DNA of 64,000 nt from CAZXWK01 sp964644675 (GTDB lineage Bacteria > Actinomycetota > Coriobacteriia > Anaerosomatales > JAAXUF01). Below are positions 33,069 through 42,038 of the stretch, in pieces (positions within the stretch are counted from its first letter, which is position 1; each line of letters opens with the position of its first letter). Below the pieces are notes generated by a model. That model was given only the letters and a program-made list of their open reading frames with translations, did no database searches and had not been told where the DNA came from. The position numbers and the translations under genes are program-made. Location of the stretch: positions 1 through 64,000 of the forward strand of contig CAZXWK010000003.1 in NCBI GenBank assembly GCA_964644675.1, in the 5' to 3' direction.

Positions 33069-34943
33069 GTGGAAGACCAGCTGATCACAGAAGGAGCTCG
33101 TGCCGAACGCCTGCGCCGCGCGCAGGAGCGTCGTCGTGCGCGCGGCGGTATCAGCGCGTGGCAGCCGTGGCAGCGGTGGACGCTGTGGGGCAGCATCGCG
33201 CTGGCCGTGCTGATGCTCGTGATCGTGCTCGTCGACGCGTTCAGCAGTGTCGGCCGGATCCATCCAGGCGTGACCGTCTCGGGCGTCAAGGTCGGCGGGA
33301 TGACGCCGAGCGCGGCCGCAAGCGCGCTTGCTCTCGCGCTGCCGGCGAAGACCGAGCAGCCCGTCACCGTCGTCTACAAGAAGAAGACCTGGCAGGTCAA
33401 GCCGGGTGATGTGGGCCTGTCGTTCGACTACCCGGGTCTCGCGGACCAGGCGATGCAGGTCGGGCGTTCGGGAGGCGCGGCGTCATCGATGTGGCAGCGC
33501 GCGACCGCCTGGTTCGGCAAGCAGTCGCTCGAGGCGAGCCCGGTCGCGGATCCGGCCATGCTCTCGGTCGTGCTCGACAACGTCGCCTCCGGCACCAACG
33601 TCGCGCCCACGGACGCGAAGGTTGTCGTCAAGGGCACCAAGGTCACCGTCGAGCCGTCAGCGACCGGAATCGAGCTCAAGCGCGCCGCGATGTCGAGCGA
33701 GTTGCTCTCCACGTTCCTCGAGACCAGCCGGACCGTTGAGGCCCCGGTCGGCGTCGCACAGCCCGCTGTGAGCGACCAGGCGGCTGAAGATGCCAAGACC
33801 GTGGTCGAGAAGATGATCGCGGCACCGGTCACGGTGACCTTCTCGGACAAGAGTTGGACCTTCGAACCGGCCGAGATCGCGGAGCTCATCGCGTTCCGGA
33901 CCGTCGAGGCGTCGGGCAACGCGAGCGGCAAGGCCGTGCTCGAGCCGTACGTTTCGGCCGAGGAAGCGTCGAAGACGATCGCGCCCAAGCTGGGCGCGGA
34001 GATCGGCAAGCCCGCCGTCGACGCCAAGTTCAAGACCAAGGCCGGCACCGTCACGATCATCCCGTCACAGCAGGGCGTGGGTCCCGACGTGGAGCTCCTG
34101 GCCGTCAACCTGACCGACACGCTGAAGGCGCCTGAGGGAACCGTTCGGTCGGTCGAGCTCAAGACCGCGATCACGGAGCCCAAGCTCACCACCGAGAAGG
34201 CCCGCGCTATGGGTATCGGCGGCCGCATCTCGACGTACACGACCACGTACGACTCGAGCAACAAGCCGCGCGTGAACAACATCCACACGCTGGGCGATGC
34301 ACTCGACGGTAAGCTCGTCCCTCCGGGCGGCACCTTCTCGTTCAACAAGGCGGTCGGCGAGCGCACGGCCGAGAAGGGCTACCAGGAAGCCAACGCGATC
34401 GTGAACGGCAAGCTCGTGCCGCAGCTGGGCGGCGGGATCTGCCAGGTCGGCACGACGATGTTCAACGCCGTGTTCCTCTCGGGGCTGCCCGTCGTCGAGC
34501 GCCACAACCACTCGTTCTACATCTCGCACTACCCCAAGGGGCGCGACGCGACCGTCTCGTGGGACGGTCCCGACCTCAAGTGGAAGAACGATACCGACAA
34601 CTGGGTGCTGGTCTCGGTGTCGTACTCGGACAGCTCGATCACGATCTCGCTCTACGGCACGGACCCCGGCTACGAGGTCACCTCGGAGACGGGACCGTTC
34701 ACCAACGAGACGCCGTTCCCGACCGAGACGACCAAGGATCCGACCCTCGCTGCGGGCGTGAAGGTCGTCGAGGATCGCGGCGAGACGGGCAAGAAGTGCG
34801 TTGTGACGCGGACGGTGAAGAAGGGCGGTCAGGTGGTCCGGACCGACACCTTCACCTCGAACTACAAGCCCAAGGTCGAGGTCGTCCGCGTGGGCACCAA
34901 GGTGAAGGGTTCGAAGACGCCGACTGCCACGCCCACGCCGTAG
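33069..34943 (+). CDS. VanW family protein with PG-binding-4 domains and G5 domain
   Basis: This 624-residue envelope protein has a cytoplasmic Arg-rich N-terminus, a single membrane helix (about 38-60), tandem putative peptidoglycan-binding 4 domains (beginning HPGVTVSGVKVGGMTPSAA), then the VanW core (STYTTTYDSSNKPRVNNI, VPPGGTFSFNKAVGERTAEKGY, LGGGICQVGTTMFNAVFLSGLPVVERHNHSF) and a G5-like C-terminal domain (GVKVVEDRGETGKKCVVTRTVKKGG). The conserved Cys of GGGICQ is present. VanW proteins are linked to cell-wall crosslink processing, and their chemistry is not settled. It stands alone between the NDP-sugar enzyme and paaK. Confidence 0.9.
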   Translation: MEDQLITEGARAERLRRAQERRRARGGISAWQPWQRWTLWGSIALAVLMLVIVLVDAFSSVGRIHPGVTVSGVKVGGMTPSAAASALALALPAKTEQPVTVVYKKKTWQVKPGDVGLSFDYPGLADQAMQVGRSGGAASSMWQRATAWFGKQSLEASPVADPAMLSVVLDNVASGTNVAPTDAKVVVKGTKVTVEPSATGIELKRAAMSSELLSTFLETSRTVEAPVGVAQPAVSDQAAEDAKTVVEKMIAAPVTVTFSDKSWTFEPAEIAELIAFRTVEASGNASGKAVLEPYVSAEEASKTIAPKLGAEIGKPAVDAKFKTKAGTVTIIPSQQGVGPDVELLAVNLTDTLKAPEGTVRSVELKTAITEPKLTTEKARAMGIGGRISTYTTTYDSSNKPRVNNIHTLGDALDGKLVPPGGTFSFNKAVGERTAEKGYQEANAIVNGKLVPQLGGGICQVGTTMFNAVFLSGLPVVERHNHSFYISHYPKGRDATVSWDGPDLKWKNDTDNWVLVSVSYSDSSITISLYGTDPGYEVTSETGPFTNETPFPTETTKDPTLAAGVKVVEDRGETGKKCVVTRTVKKGGQVVRTDTFTSNYKPKVEVVRVGTKVKGSKTPTATPTP

Positions 34944-34999
34944 GCAGCCGGTCGGCTTGAGGCCTCACGGCCGCAAGCGGGGAGAGCAGGGGGGACGCC

Positions 35000-36307
35000 G
35001 TGTACCAGCCCGAGTTGGAATCGATGGCACGGGGGGAGCTCGAGGCGCTCCAGCTCGCGCGACTCAAGCCGCTCCTGCAACGCGTCTACGACAACGTCGC
35101 GCTCTACCGCGCCAAGTTCGACGAAGCGGGCTTCGACCCGTCGAGCGTCGAGTCCCTCGACGACCTGCGCCGTGTGCCGTTCACGGTCAAGGATGACCTG
35201 CGTTCGGCCTACCCCTACGGGATGTTCGCCGCGCCGATGCGCGACATCGTCCGCGTGCACTCGTCGTCCGGTACCACCGGGCAGATCACCGTCGTCGGCT
35301 ACACGCGCAACGACATCGACGTGTGGTCAGACCTCATGGCTCGCACCTACGCCTCGGCAGGCGCGACCCCCGATGACGTGGTCCAGGTCACCTACGGCTA
35401 CGGGCTGTTCACCGGAGGGCTTGGCGCCCACTACGGCTCGGAACGCCTGGGCGCGCTGACGATCCCCGTGTCGGGCGGCAACACCAAGCGTCAGGTGCAG
35501 ATCCTCAAGGACTTCGGCGTGACGGTGCTCGCGTGCACGCCGAGCTACGCGCTCCTCATCGGCGAGACCGCGTTGGAGCTGGGGATCGACCCGCGTGACC
35601 TGCCCCTGCGTGTCGGGGTCTTCGGCGCCGAGCCGTGGAGCGAGAACATGCGGCGCCAGATCGAACACGTGCTGGGAGTCACCGCGATCGACATCTACGG
35701 CCTGTCCGAGGTCATGGGCCCGGGCGTGGCGGCCGAATGCGTTCACCAGGCCGGTCTCCACGTCTTCGAGGACCACTTCCTGGTCGAGATCATCGATCCC
35801 GAGACGCTCGAGCCGGTGCCTGACGGCGAGTACGGTGAGGTGGTCTTCACGACGCTCACCAAGGAAGGCATTCCGGTCATCCGGTACCGGACCCGCGACA
35901 TCTCGCGCATCATCCCGGAGGCGTGCACGTGCGGCCGGACGTTCCGCCGCATCGAGCGCGTGACCGGCCGCACCGACGACATGCTCATCATCCGCGGCGT
36001 GAACGTGTTCCCGAGCCAGATCGAGCAGGTGCTGGCGGGCATCGACGGCGTCGCGCCGCACTACCAGGTCGTCCTGACGAAGCGAGGCTCGCTCGACGCC
36101 GTCCAAGTGCAGGTCGAGGTCGCGCCCGATTTCGAGTTCGACGAGGTGCGCGAACTCGAACGGCTTCAGCGTCGGGTCAAGTCCGAGATCGAGTCGGCGC
36201 TCGCGGTCTCGATCGAGGTCAAGCTGGTCGAGCCCAAGTCCATCGCACGCAGCGAAGGCAAGGCGAAGCGCGTCGTCGACCTCCGTGACGAGCAGGAAGG
36301 TGCGTGA
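35000..36307 (+). CDS. paaK: Phenylacetate-CoA ligase family protein (paralogue 1)
   Basis: This 435-residue AMP-forming ligase activates phenylacetate or a related aryl acid to its CoA ester. It has the P-loop [19 protein letters not shown] near 90, the adenylate motif [15 protein letters not shown] near 235, [10 protein letters not shown], and the hinge [21 protein letters not shown] near 330. Length and spacing match PaaK. It is followed directly by an ACT-domain gene (GTGA overlap), the same neighbour type that goes with the second paaK cluster further on. In amino-acid-fermenting anaerobes such ligases may also run backwards or serve indole or hydroxyphenyl acetates. Confidence 0.92.
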   Translation: MYQPELESMARGELEALQLARLKPLLQRVYDNVALYRAKFDEAGFDPSSVESLDDLRRVPFTVKDDLRSAYPYGMFAAPMRDIVRVHSSSGTTGQITVVGYTRNDIDVWSDLMARTYASAGATPDDVVQVTYGYGLFTGGLGAHYGSERLGALTIPVSGGNTKRQVQILKDFGVTVLACTPSYALLIGETALELGIDPRDLPLRVGVFGAEPWSENMRRQIEHVLGVTAIDIYGLSEVMGPGVAAECVHQAGLHVFEDHFLVEIIDPETLEPVPDGEYGEVVFTTLTKEGIPVIRYRTRDISRIIPEACTCGRTFRRIERVTGRTDDMLIIRGVNVFPSQIEQVLAGIDGVAPHYQVVLTKRGSLDAVQVQVEVAPDFEFDEVRELERLQRRVKSEIESALAVSIEVKLVEPKSIARSEGKAKRVVDLRDEQEGA

Positions 36308-36747
36308 TCGCCATGATCGAGCAGGTGTCAGTCTTCCTCGAGAACTCGGCCGGCCGGCTTGCCGAGTTGACCCGTGCGCTCGGCGACGCGGGAATCGACA
36401 TGCGTGCCCTGATGGTGGCCGATACCGAGGAGTTCGGCGTCGTGCGGATCATCACCGACCGGCCGCGCCACGCGAAGGAGCTGCTCGACGAGACCGGGTT
36501 CAGCGCGACTTTGACGCCCGTGATCGCCGTCGAGGTGCCGCAGCGGCCGGGCGGGCTGGCCGACGCGCTCGAGGCGCTCGGAGCCGCCGGAGTGAACGTC
36601 GAGTACGCCTACTGCTTCGTGGAGCCGTCAGGTGACGCCGCGGTCGACGTGCTCAAGGTCGACGCGTCCGGCGCCGAGGAGGCCCTCCGGTCCGCGGGGT
36701 TCCGCGTGCTGGAGCCGGCCGACGTGTACGCGCCAGACGCGTCCTGA
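36304..36747 (+). CDS. Tandem ACT-domain amino-acid-binding protein (paralogue 1)
   Basis: This 147-residue protein consists of two ACT domains ([32 protein letters not shown] and [34 protein letters not shown]) with no catalytic domain. ACT pairs bind amino acids. Its constant linkage to paaK suggests that it senses an aromatic amino acid or regulates the ligase, but this is inference. The GTG overlaps the paaK stop; an ATG nine bases on is an alternative. The last 139 bases overlap the 3' end of the gene on the other strand. Confidence 0.88.
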   Translation: MIAMIEQVSVFLENSAGRLAELTRALGDAGIDMRALMVADTEEFGVVRIITDRPRHAKELLDETGFSATLTPVIAVEVPQRPGGLADALEALGAAGVNVEYAYCFVEPSGDAAVDVLKVDASGAEEALRSAGFRVLEPADVYAPDAS

Positions 36748-37541
36748 TCCTCGTCCGCCGGAGGCTTGATCTCGGCGGCGAGCGACGAGATCGCGACCGC
36801 GTCCTCGGCCGCCGCGTAGCAGGTCGTGCGCACGGACTCCTCGCGCGCCCCGAGCGTGTTGGCGACGCCTTCGCCGAGCCGCGAGCAGACCACCATGCCG
36901 CCGTCGCGCGGCGTGTGGGGGAGGAGTACCAGGAACCGCCCGTCATCGAGGCGGGCGACCTCGTCGACCATACGGACGTCGCTGCGGATGTGGGCCGCGA
37001 CGCCGCGCACCAATGCCCGCTGCCGAGAAGCCCTGAGCTCGGCGGTGAGCGACGGCGAGAGCGTGACGAGCACCAGCGCGAACGGCTCGCCGTAGCGCGC
37101 GAAGCGGGCGCGGGCCAGCTCGAGTGCGTGCGACGCGTAGCGCTGGTTGTAGACCCGGCTCCAGTCGTCGATCGTGTTGGAGTCGTCGTAGCGGGCGAAG
37201 ATGTACTTCACGCGGCTGCACAGCTCGCCGCCCACGATGCCCACCAGACAGTAGGCTCCGATCCGCGTCAGGAGCATGAACATGATCCCCGTGCCCATGC
37301 CGTCGGTCGCCGCGAGCAGCGGCAGGCGCATGAGGATGTAGACGCCCGAGGCGAGTACGGCGGCGATGAGCCCGCCCTTGCGGCCGAAGTGGACCGCGAC
37401 CACCAGTACCAGGAAGAGCATCAGCTGGGCGATCGCCTCGATGGTGCCGGGCCCGCCATTGGGCAGGGAGAGTATGAGCGCGCCGATGATCGCGACGGCG
37501 CCAACGACGATCACCAGCTGCTCGAATCGTGCGTACTTCAT
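36609..37541 (-). CDS. Membrane protein with a degenerate GGDEF domain
   Basis: This 310-residue protein has about four membrane segments (7-25, 38-52, 56-75, 86-105), then a GGDEF-like domain: DDWSRVYNQRYASHALELARARFARYG aligns with the usual D-x-LTGLYNRRYF start, and RLDDGRFLVLLP occupies the signature position, reading DDGRF (199-203) instead of GGDEF. It is therefore predicted to lack cyclase activity, though it could bind nucleotide or act as a scaffold. The last 46 residues are low-complexity Ser/Thr/Ala and run antisense through the ACT gene. GGAGG lies four bases before the ATG. Confidence 0.75.
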   Translation of the reverse strand: MKYARFEQLVIVVGAVAIIGALILSLPNGGPGTIEAIAQLMLFLVLVVAVHFGRKGGLIAAVLASGVYILMRLPLLAATDGMGTGIMFMLLTRIGAYCLVGIVGGELCSRVKYIFARYDDSNTIDDWSRVYNQRYASHALELARARFARYGEPFALVLVTLSPSLTAELRASRQRALVRGVAAHIRSDVRMVDEVARLDDGRFLVLLPHTPRDGGMVVCSRLGEGVANTLGAREESVRTTCYAAAEDAVAISSLAAEIKPPADEDQDASGAYTSAGSSTRNPADRRASSAPDASTLSTSTAASPDGSTKQ

Positions 37542-37580
37542 CACGCCTCCGTAGCGTGCCGACTTCCGGGCAAAGCGTAG

Positions 37581-37586
37581 TACACT
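37581..37586 (+). promoter_or_regulatory. Putative -10 element for dacA
   Basis: TACACT lies in the 117-base divergent region between the degenerate-GGDEF gene and dacA, about 75-95 bases before the candidate dacA starts. Confidence 0.35.
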
Positions 37587-37658
37587 TCCAGCTCGGCGGG
37601 GCATGGTCGTAGACCTGCTCGCTGCGCTTCGGCGCGGTGGTTGCTCCCCGGACCTGCC

Positions 37659-39044
37659 ATGACCTCGACCCCCGACGGAATGAGTATGGCCCGAACCGAC
37701 CTCGACATACCGAAGCCGACTCCGGCACGCGCTCAAGCGTCCGACTCACCGGCTCGCACCCTCACGCGGGCCGGGCGGGCGACGACCGCGCGCACGCGGC
37801 GTGCCCTCACGCACGGTATCGGCACGACGCGGCCCTCAGATGAGCGACTCGCCTCGAGTTGGATGCGGGCGGTCCTCGCGCTGCTGGTGGCCGTCACCGT
37901 CGTCTCCGCGCGGCCGGCACTCGCCGAGCAGTTGGGGAGCGACCGGGTCGACGGGACCGCCGCGTCCAAGCGGCATCTCGCGCTTCCGGGGCTGCCCGAC
38001 GTGACCATGAAGGCCGGTGCGCTCGTCACGGGCGACGGCCGCGTGCTGTGGGCGCGCCAGCCCGACCAGAAGCGCGCGATGGCGAGCATCACCAAGATCA
38101 TGACCGCGGTCGTGGCACTCGAGCACAGCGCGCTCGAGGACACGGTCACGATCCCTTCGGCGTCGGTACGCGTGGGAGAGTCCACCGCGTTCCTGCGAGC
38201 AGGGGAGCAACTGACCATGAACGAGGTGCTGCAGGCCCTCCTCGTGAAGTCGGGCAACGACGCTGCGGTCGCGATCACGCAGCACGTCGCGGGCGGCGAC
38301 GAGGCGTTCGTGAAACTCATGAACCAGAAGGCCGCCGAGCTGGGCCTGAAGAACACGCACTTCGCCAACGCGCACGGCCTCGACGAGCCCGGCCACTACA
38401 CCACCGCGAGCGATCTTGCCACGCTCTCGCGCTACGCGATGAGTAAGCCCGCCTTCCGGCAGATCGTGGGCCTTAAGCGGGTGACCATCGGCAAGGGCAA
38501 GCGTGCCGAGACGCTCGAGAGCACCGACCTGCTCATCGGCAACTACGCCGGCGCGATCGGCATCAAGACCGGCTTCACCAACGATGCGGGTTACTCGGTG
38601 GTCTCGGCGGCGGAGCGGGGCGACCTCACGCTCTACGCGGTCGTGTTGGGCACAGGCTCGGAGCTCCAGCGCTTCCGAGAAGCCCGCGAGCTGCTCGACT
38701 GGGGGTTCGCGCACTACCGCCAGCAGCAGCTCGCGTCGGCGGGCAGCGTGCTCGCCGAGGCGACCGTGGTGGACTATCTCGACCGCACGGTCCCCGTCGC
38801 GGTCTCGCAGGACACGAGCGTCTCGGTGCTCGACGTCAACGGGCCCATCACGCGCACGGTCACCGTCTCGTCGGTGGCAGCGCCGGTGAAGAAGGGGCAG
38901 CGGCTCGGCGTCGCGACCTTCACGCAGGGCGGCAAGATGATCGCGACGGTGCCGCTGCTGGCCACGCAGGACGTGCCGCGCCCCAACCCGCTGCAGCGCG
39001 TGCAGATCGCCGTCGTGCGGGCGTGGCGCAAGCTCTTCGGCTAG
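37659..39044 (+). CDS. dacA: D-alanyl-D-alanine carboxypeptidase, DacA/PBP5 type
   Basis: This penicillin-binding peptidase removes the terminal D-Ala from peptidoglycan stem peptides. All three active-site motifs are seen: SITK (SxxK, in ASITKIMTAVVAL), SGND (SxN) and KTG (in IGIKTGFTNDAG). A C-terminal beta-rich domain follows. A signal segment, MRAVLALLVAVTVVSARPALA, begins 68 residues after the chosen ATG. That leaves an unusual Thr/Arg/Pro-rich cytoplasmic extension if ATG 37659, 37680 or 37686 is used; starting at ATG 37863 would give a normal signal peptide but has no ribosome site. The start is therefore uncertain. Confidence 0.93.
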   Translation: MTSTPDGMSMARTDLDIPKPTPARAQASDSPARTLTRAGRATTARTRRALTHGIGTTRPSDERLASSWMRAVLALLVAVTVVSARPALAEQLGSDRVDGTAASKRHLALPGLPDVTMKAGALVTGDGRVLWARQPDQKRAMASITKIMTAVVALEHSALEDTVTIPSASVRVGESTAFLRAGEQLTMNEVLQALLVKSGNDAAVAITQHVAGGDEAFVKLMNQKAAELGLKNTHFANAHGLDEPGHYTTASDLATLSRYAMSKPAFRQIVGLKRVTIGKGKRAETLESTDLLIGNYAGAIGIKTGFTNDAGYSVVSAAERGDLTLYAVVLGTGSELQRFREARELLDWGFAHYRQQQLASAGSVLAEATVVDYLDRTVPVAVSQDTSVSVLDVNGPITRTVTVSSVAAPVKKGQRLGVATFTQGGKMIATVPLLATQDVPRPNPLQRVQIAVVRAWRKLFG

Positions 39045-39089
39045 TCGCAAGCCGCTCGTCGCAAGGGCCCCGAAACACCGTCGGCCCAG

Positions 39090-39098
39090 TGCTATGGT
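39090..39098 (+). promoter_or_regulatory. Extended -10 promoter of the gcv operon
   Basis: TGcTATGGT at 39090-39098 is an extended -10. The expected start near 39105 leaves a leader of about 40 bases, too short for a glycine riboswitch. Confidence 0.5.
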
Positions 39099-39145
39099 GA
39101 GTGACGTGTTGTCTCAAACCAACCGATCGAAGGACGGAGTACGTG

Positions 39146-40243
39146 ATGTCTGAGGAGTTGAAGCGCACGCCGCTCTACGAGGAGCATCTCGCTCTCGGCG
39201 CGCGCATGGTCCCGTTCGCGGGATGGGAGATGCCCGTGCAGTACGCCGGCATCATCGAGGAGCACAACGCCGTGCGCCGCTCGGCGGGCATCTTCGACGT
39301 GGGCCACATGGCCGAGTTCCGCGTCTTCGGCTTCTCGGCGTTCGACTTCCTCCAGCGCATGTTCACCAACGACCTGGCGAAGATCTCGGAGCTCGGGCAT
39401 GCGCAGTACACGCTCATGCTCGACGACGACGGCCACGTGATCGACGACCTGATCGTCTACCACAGTGGCGATCTCGAGTACCTGGTCATCGCGAACGCGT
39501 CCAACCGCGACGTCGACTTCGCGTGGCTGTCCGAGCACGCCCCGGCCGACATCGAGCTCGTGGACGAGTCCGACCGCACGTCGCTCGTCGCGCTGCAGGG
39601 CCCTGAGGCCCTTCGCATCGTGAGCGAGCTCGCGGGCGAGGGCTGGGAGCCCCCCGCGCGCTTCACGATCGCCGAGGCGCGGCTCGACACGATCCCCGCG
39701 CTCGTCGCCCGCACGGGCTACACGGGCGAGGACGGCGTCGAGATCGTCACGGGAGCGGCGAACGCGCCGGCGTTGTGGCGAGCTCTGCTCTCGTTCGCCG
39801 AGGTGACTCCTGCCGGCCTGGGCGCGCGCGACACGCTGCGTCTCGAGATGGGCTACCCGCTCTACGGCAGCGACATGGACCGCACGGTCGATCCCATCTC
39901 GGCGGGGCTGGGATGGGTCGTCCCCAAGGCCAAGACCGGCTACATCGGCGAGGCCGCTGTCGCCGCCGTGCGCGAGACAGGACCGGCACGCAAGCTCGTC
40001 GGACTGCGCGTCGAAGGGGGCATCCCCAGGCACGGCATGCCCGTGTTGCACGAGGGCACCGAGGTCGGTAAGGTAGCGAGCGGTACCTTCTCCCCGACGC
40101 TTGAGACCGGCATCGCGACCGCGTACGTGCCCGCCGAGCTGAGTCAGCCCGGCACGGAGCTGCAGGTCGAAGTCCGCAAGAAGACACTGGCGGCCGTCGT
40201 GGTGAAGCCGCCGTTCGTCTCGTCCACTTCGCTGTCGGCGTAA
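39146..40243 (+). CDS. gcvT: Glycine cleavage system T protein (aminomethyltransferase)
   Basis: GcvT (365 residues) takes the aminomethyl group from lipoyl-GcvH, releasing ammonia and loading methylene onto tetrahydrofolate. It has LYEEHLALGARMVPFAGWEMPVQY at the start, FDVGHMAEFRV, the folate-binding Asp region LMLDDDGHVIDDLIVY near 95 and TGYTGEDGVEI near 193. GGACGGAG lies six bases ahead of ATG 39146, which is why it was chosen over in-frame GTGs at 39101 and 39143. It is the first gene of a gcvT-gcvH-gcvPA-gcvPB-lipM operon. Confidence 0.96.
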   Translation: MSEELKRTPLYEEHLALGARMVPFAGWEMPVQYAGIIEEHNAVRRSAGIFDVGHMAEFRVFGFSAFDFLQRMFTNDLAKISELGHAQYTLMLDDDGHVIDDLIVYHSGDLEYLVIANASNRDVDFAWLSEHAPADIELVDESDRTSLVALQGPEALRIVSELAGEGWEPPARFTIAEARLDTIPALVARTGYTGEDGVEIVTGAANAPALWRALLSFAEVTPAGLGARDTLRLEMGYPLYGSDMDRTVDPISAGLGWVVPKAKTGYIGEAAVAAVRETGPARKLVGLRVEGGIPRHGMPVLHEGTEVGKVASGTFSPTLETGIATAYVPAELSQPGTELQVEVRKKTLAAVVVKPPFVSSTSLSA

Positions 40244-40286
40244 GGTACGCGCCGTCACGTCCGTTCTCGAAGGGAGCGCTTGAACC

Positions 40287-40670
40287 ATGGCACATCCGAG
40301 CGACAGAAAGTACTCCAAGGAGCACGAGTGGGTCGTCGTCGATGGCGACGTCGCGACCGTGGGCATCTCGGACTTCGCGCAGGACCAGCTCGGCGAGGTC
40401 GTCTACGTCGACCTGCCCAGCGTCGGTGACACGCTCTCGACCGGGGACGCGTTCGGCGAGATCGAGTCCGTGAAGTCGGTCTCGGAGCTCTTCGCCCCGC
40501 TCGCCGGCGAAGTCGTCGAGGTCAACGACGCGCTGGGCGACACGCCCGAGACGGTCAACTCGGACCCGCACGGCGACGGCTGGATGGTCAAGATCAAGGT
40601 GGACGACGCTAGCGAGCTCGACGGGCTTCTCTCCGCCGAGGAGTACGACGCGTTCATCACTGAGGGCTAG
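40287..40670 (+). CDS. gcvH: Glycine cleavage system H protein
   Basis: GcvH (127 residues) is the lipoyl carrier that shuttles the aminomethyl group between the P, T and L proteins. The lipoylated lysine lies in FGEIESVKSVSELFAPLAGEV near residue 64, and YSKEHEWVVVDGDVATVGISDFAQDQLGEVVYVDLP is the classic N-terminal half. Its stop lies inside a short palindrome that also covers the gcvPA ribosome-binding region. Confidence 0.97.
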   Translation: MAHPSDRKYSKEHEWVVVDGDVATVGISDFAQDQLGEVVYVDLPSVGDTLSTGDAFGEIESVKSVSELFAPLAGEVVEVNDALGDTPETVNSDPHGDGWMVKIKVDDASELDGLLSAEEYDAFITEG

Positions 40671-40675
40671 CCCTC
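40662..40675 (+). repeat. 14-bp perfect palindrome at the gcvH/gcvPA junction
   Basis: GAGGGCTAGCCCTC includes the gcvH TAG and ends two bases before the gcvPA ATG. As RNA it folds into a GAGGG/CCCTC stem with a CTAG loop, which would hold the only Shine-Dalgarno-like bases (GAGGG) in a hairpin. Confidence 0.6.
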
Positions 40676-40676
40676 T

Positions 40677-42038
40677 ATGCGCTACATACCTGTCACGTGC
40701 GAACAGCGCGAAGCCATGCTTCGCGCTGTCGGCGTCAAGAGCGTCGACGACCTGTTCGAGGCCGTGCCCGAGTCGGTCCGGCCCGAGCAGCTCAACCTGC
40801 CCGACGGCCTGTCCGAGATCGAGCTGTCGGCGCATCTGAACGAGCTCGCCGAGGCGAACTTCTCGGCGAACGAGCTCGTGAGCTTCCTGGGCGCCGGCAC
40901 CTACGACCACTACGTCCCGAGCATCGTGGACCACGTGGTGAGCAAGCCGGAGTTCTTCACGGCCTACACGCCGTACCAGCCCGAGATCAGCCAGGGTACG
41001 CTCCAGGCGATCTACGAGTACCAGTCCATGGCGTGCGGGCTGACCGGCATGGACGTCGCGAACGCGAGCATGTACGACGGCGCGACCGCGCTCGTCGAGG
41101 CCGCGCTGATGTCGTGTCGGCTGACCAAGCGCAGCCGCGTGCTCGTCTCGCGCTCGGTGCACCCCGAGTGGCGCCGCACGCTCGCGACGTACGCCGAGGC
41201 CGGCGTCATCACCGCCGAGGAGACCGCGCTCGAAGGCGGCGTGACCTCGAAGGACGCGCTCGCCGAGGCGCTCTCGGCCGGCGACGTGGGAGCGGTGCTC
41301 GTCTCGAGCCCCAACTTCTACGGCAACCTCGAGGACCTCGAGGCGATCGGCCAGCTCGCGCACGACGCGGGCGCGCTCTTCGTCGTCGGGACGAACCCGA
41401 TCCTCCTCGGCATCATGGAGCCGCCCAGCGTGTACGGCGCGGACATCGTGGTCGCCGAGGGCCAGGCCCTGGGCAACGCGATGTCGTATGGCGGTCCCGG
41501 CCTGGGCGTCTTCGCCTGCCGCCAGGAGCACGTGCGGCAGATGCCCGGACGCCTGGTGGGACGGACCACCGACGTGGACGGCGCGAGCGCGTTCGTGCTC
41601 ACGCTCTCCACCCGCGAGCAGCACATCCGTCGCGAGAAGGCGACGAGCAACATCTGCAGCAACCACGCGCTCAACGCGCTTGCGGCCGGAGCGTACCTCT
41701 CGGCGGTCGGCGTCGAGGGCCTGGCCGGCATCGCCCGCTCGTGCGTCGCCAAGGCGCACTACCTGCGCGACGCGTTGGTTGCGACCGGCAAGTTCACGGC
41801 CCCATGGGACGAGCCGTTCGGCTACGAGTTCACGCTCGCGTACGCGGGCGACGTGGCAGCGATGCAGGAGACGCTGCTCGAGGCCGGCTACCTGGCCGGC
41901 GTCGCCGTGAGCGACGCCGAGGCCGAGGCGCCGGGAGTCGACGCGGAGCTCGCCGCCAAGCTCGTCGTGTTCGCCGTGACCGAGAAGCGCACGCGCGCCC
42001 AGCTCGACGCGTTCGTGAAGGAGGTGGCGTCCCTGTGA
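40677..42038 (+). CDS. gcvPA: Glycine dehydrogenase (decarboxylating) subunit 1
   Basis: This 453-residue protein is the N-terminal half of the P protein; with GcvPB it forms the PLP-dependent glycine decarboxylase. It contains NFLSAN-type sequence (EANFSANELVSFLGAGTYDHYVPSIVD), YTPYQPEISQGTLQAIYEYQSMACGLTGMDVANASMYDGATA, YGGPGLGVFA and GRTTDVDGASAFVLTLSTREQHIRREKATSNICSN, all standard for GcvPA. The split P protein is the arrangement of Gram-positive and archaeal lineages. Its stop overlaps the gcvPB GTG. Confidence 0.96.
   Translation: MRYIPVTCEQREAMLRAVGVKSVDDLFEAVPESVRPEQLNLPDGLSEIELSAHLNELAEANFSANELVSFLGAGTYDHYVPSIVDHVVSKPEFFTAYTPYQPEISQGTLQAIYEYQSMACGLTGMDVANASMYDGATALVEAALMSCRLTKRSRVLVSRSVHPEWRRTLATYAEAGVITAEETALEGGVTSKDALAEALSAGDVGAVLVSSPNFYGNLEDLEAIGQLAHDAGALFVVGTNPILLGIMEPPSVYGADIVVAEGQALGNAMSYGGPGLGVFACRQEHVRQMPGRLVGRTTDVDGASAFVLTLSTREQHIRREKATSNICSNHALNALAAGAYLSAVGVEGLAGIARSCVAKAHYLRDALVATGKFTAPWDEPFGYEFTLAYAGDVAAMQETLLEAGYLAGVAVSDAEAEAPGVDAELAAKLVVFAVTEKRTRAQLDAFVKEVASL

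Noticed and set aside
39099..39145. Glycine riboswitch ahead of gcvT
   Set aside because: The likely leader is only about 40 bases, far too short for a glycine aptamer.
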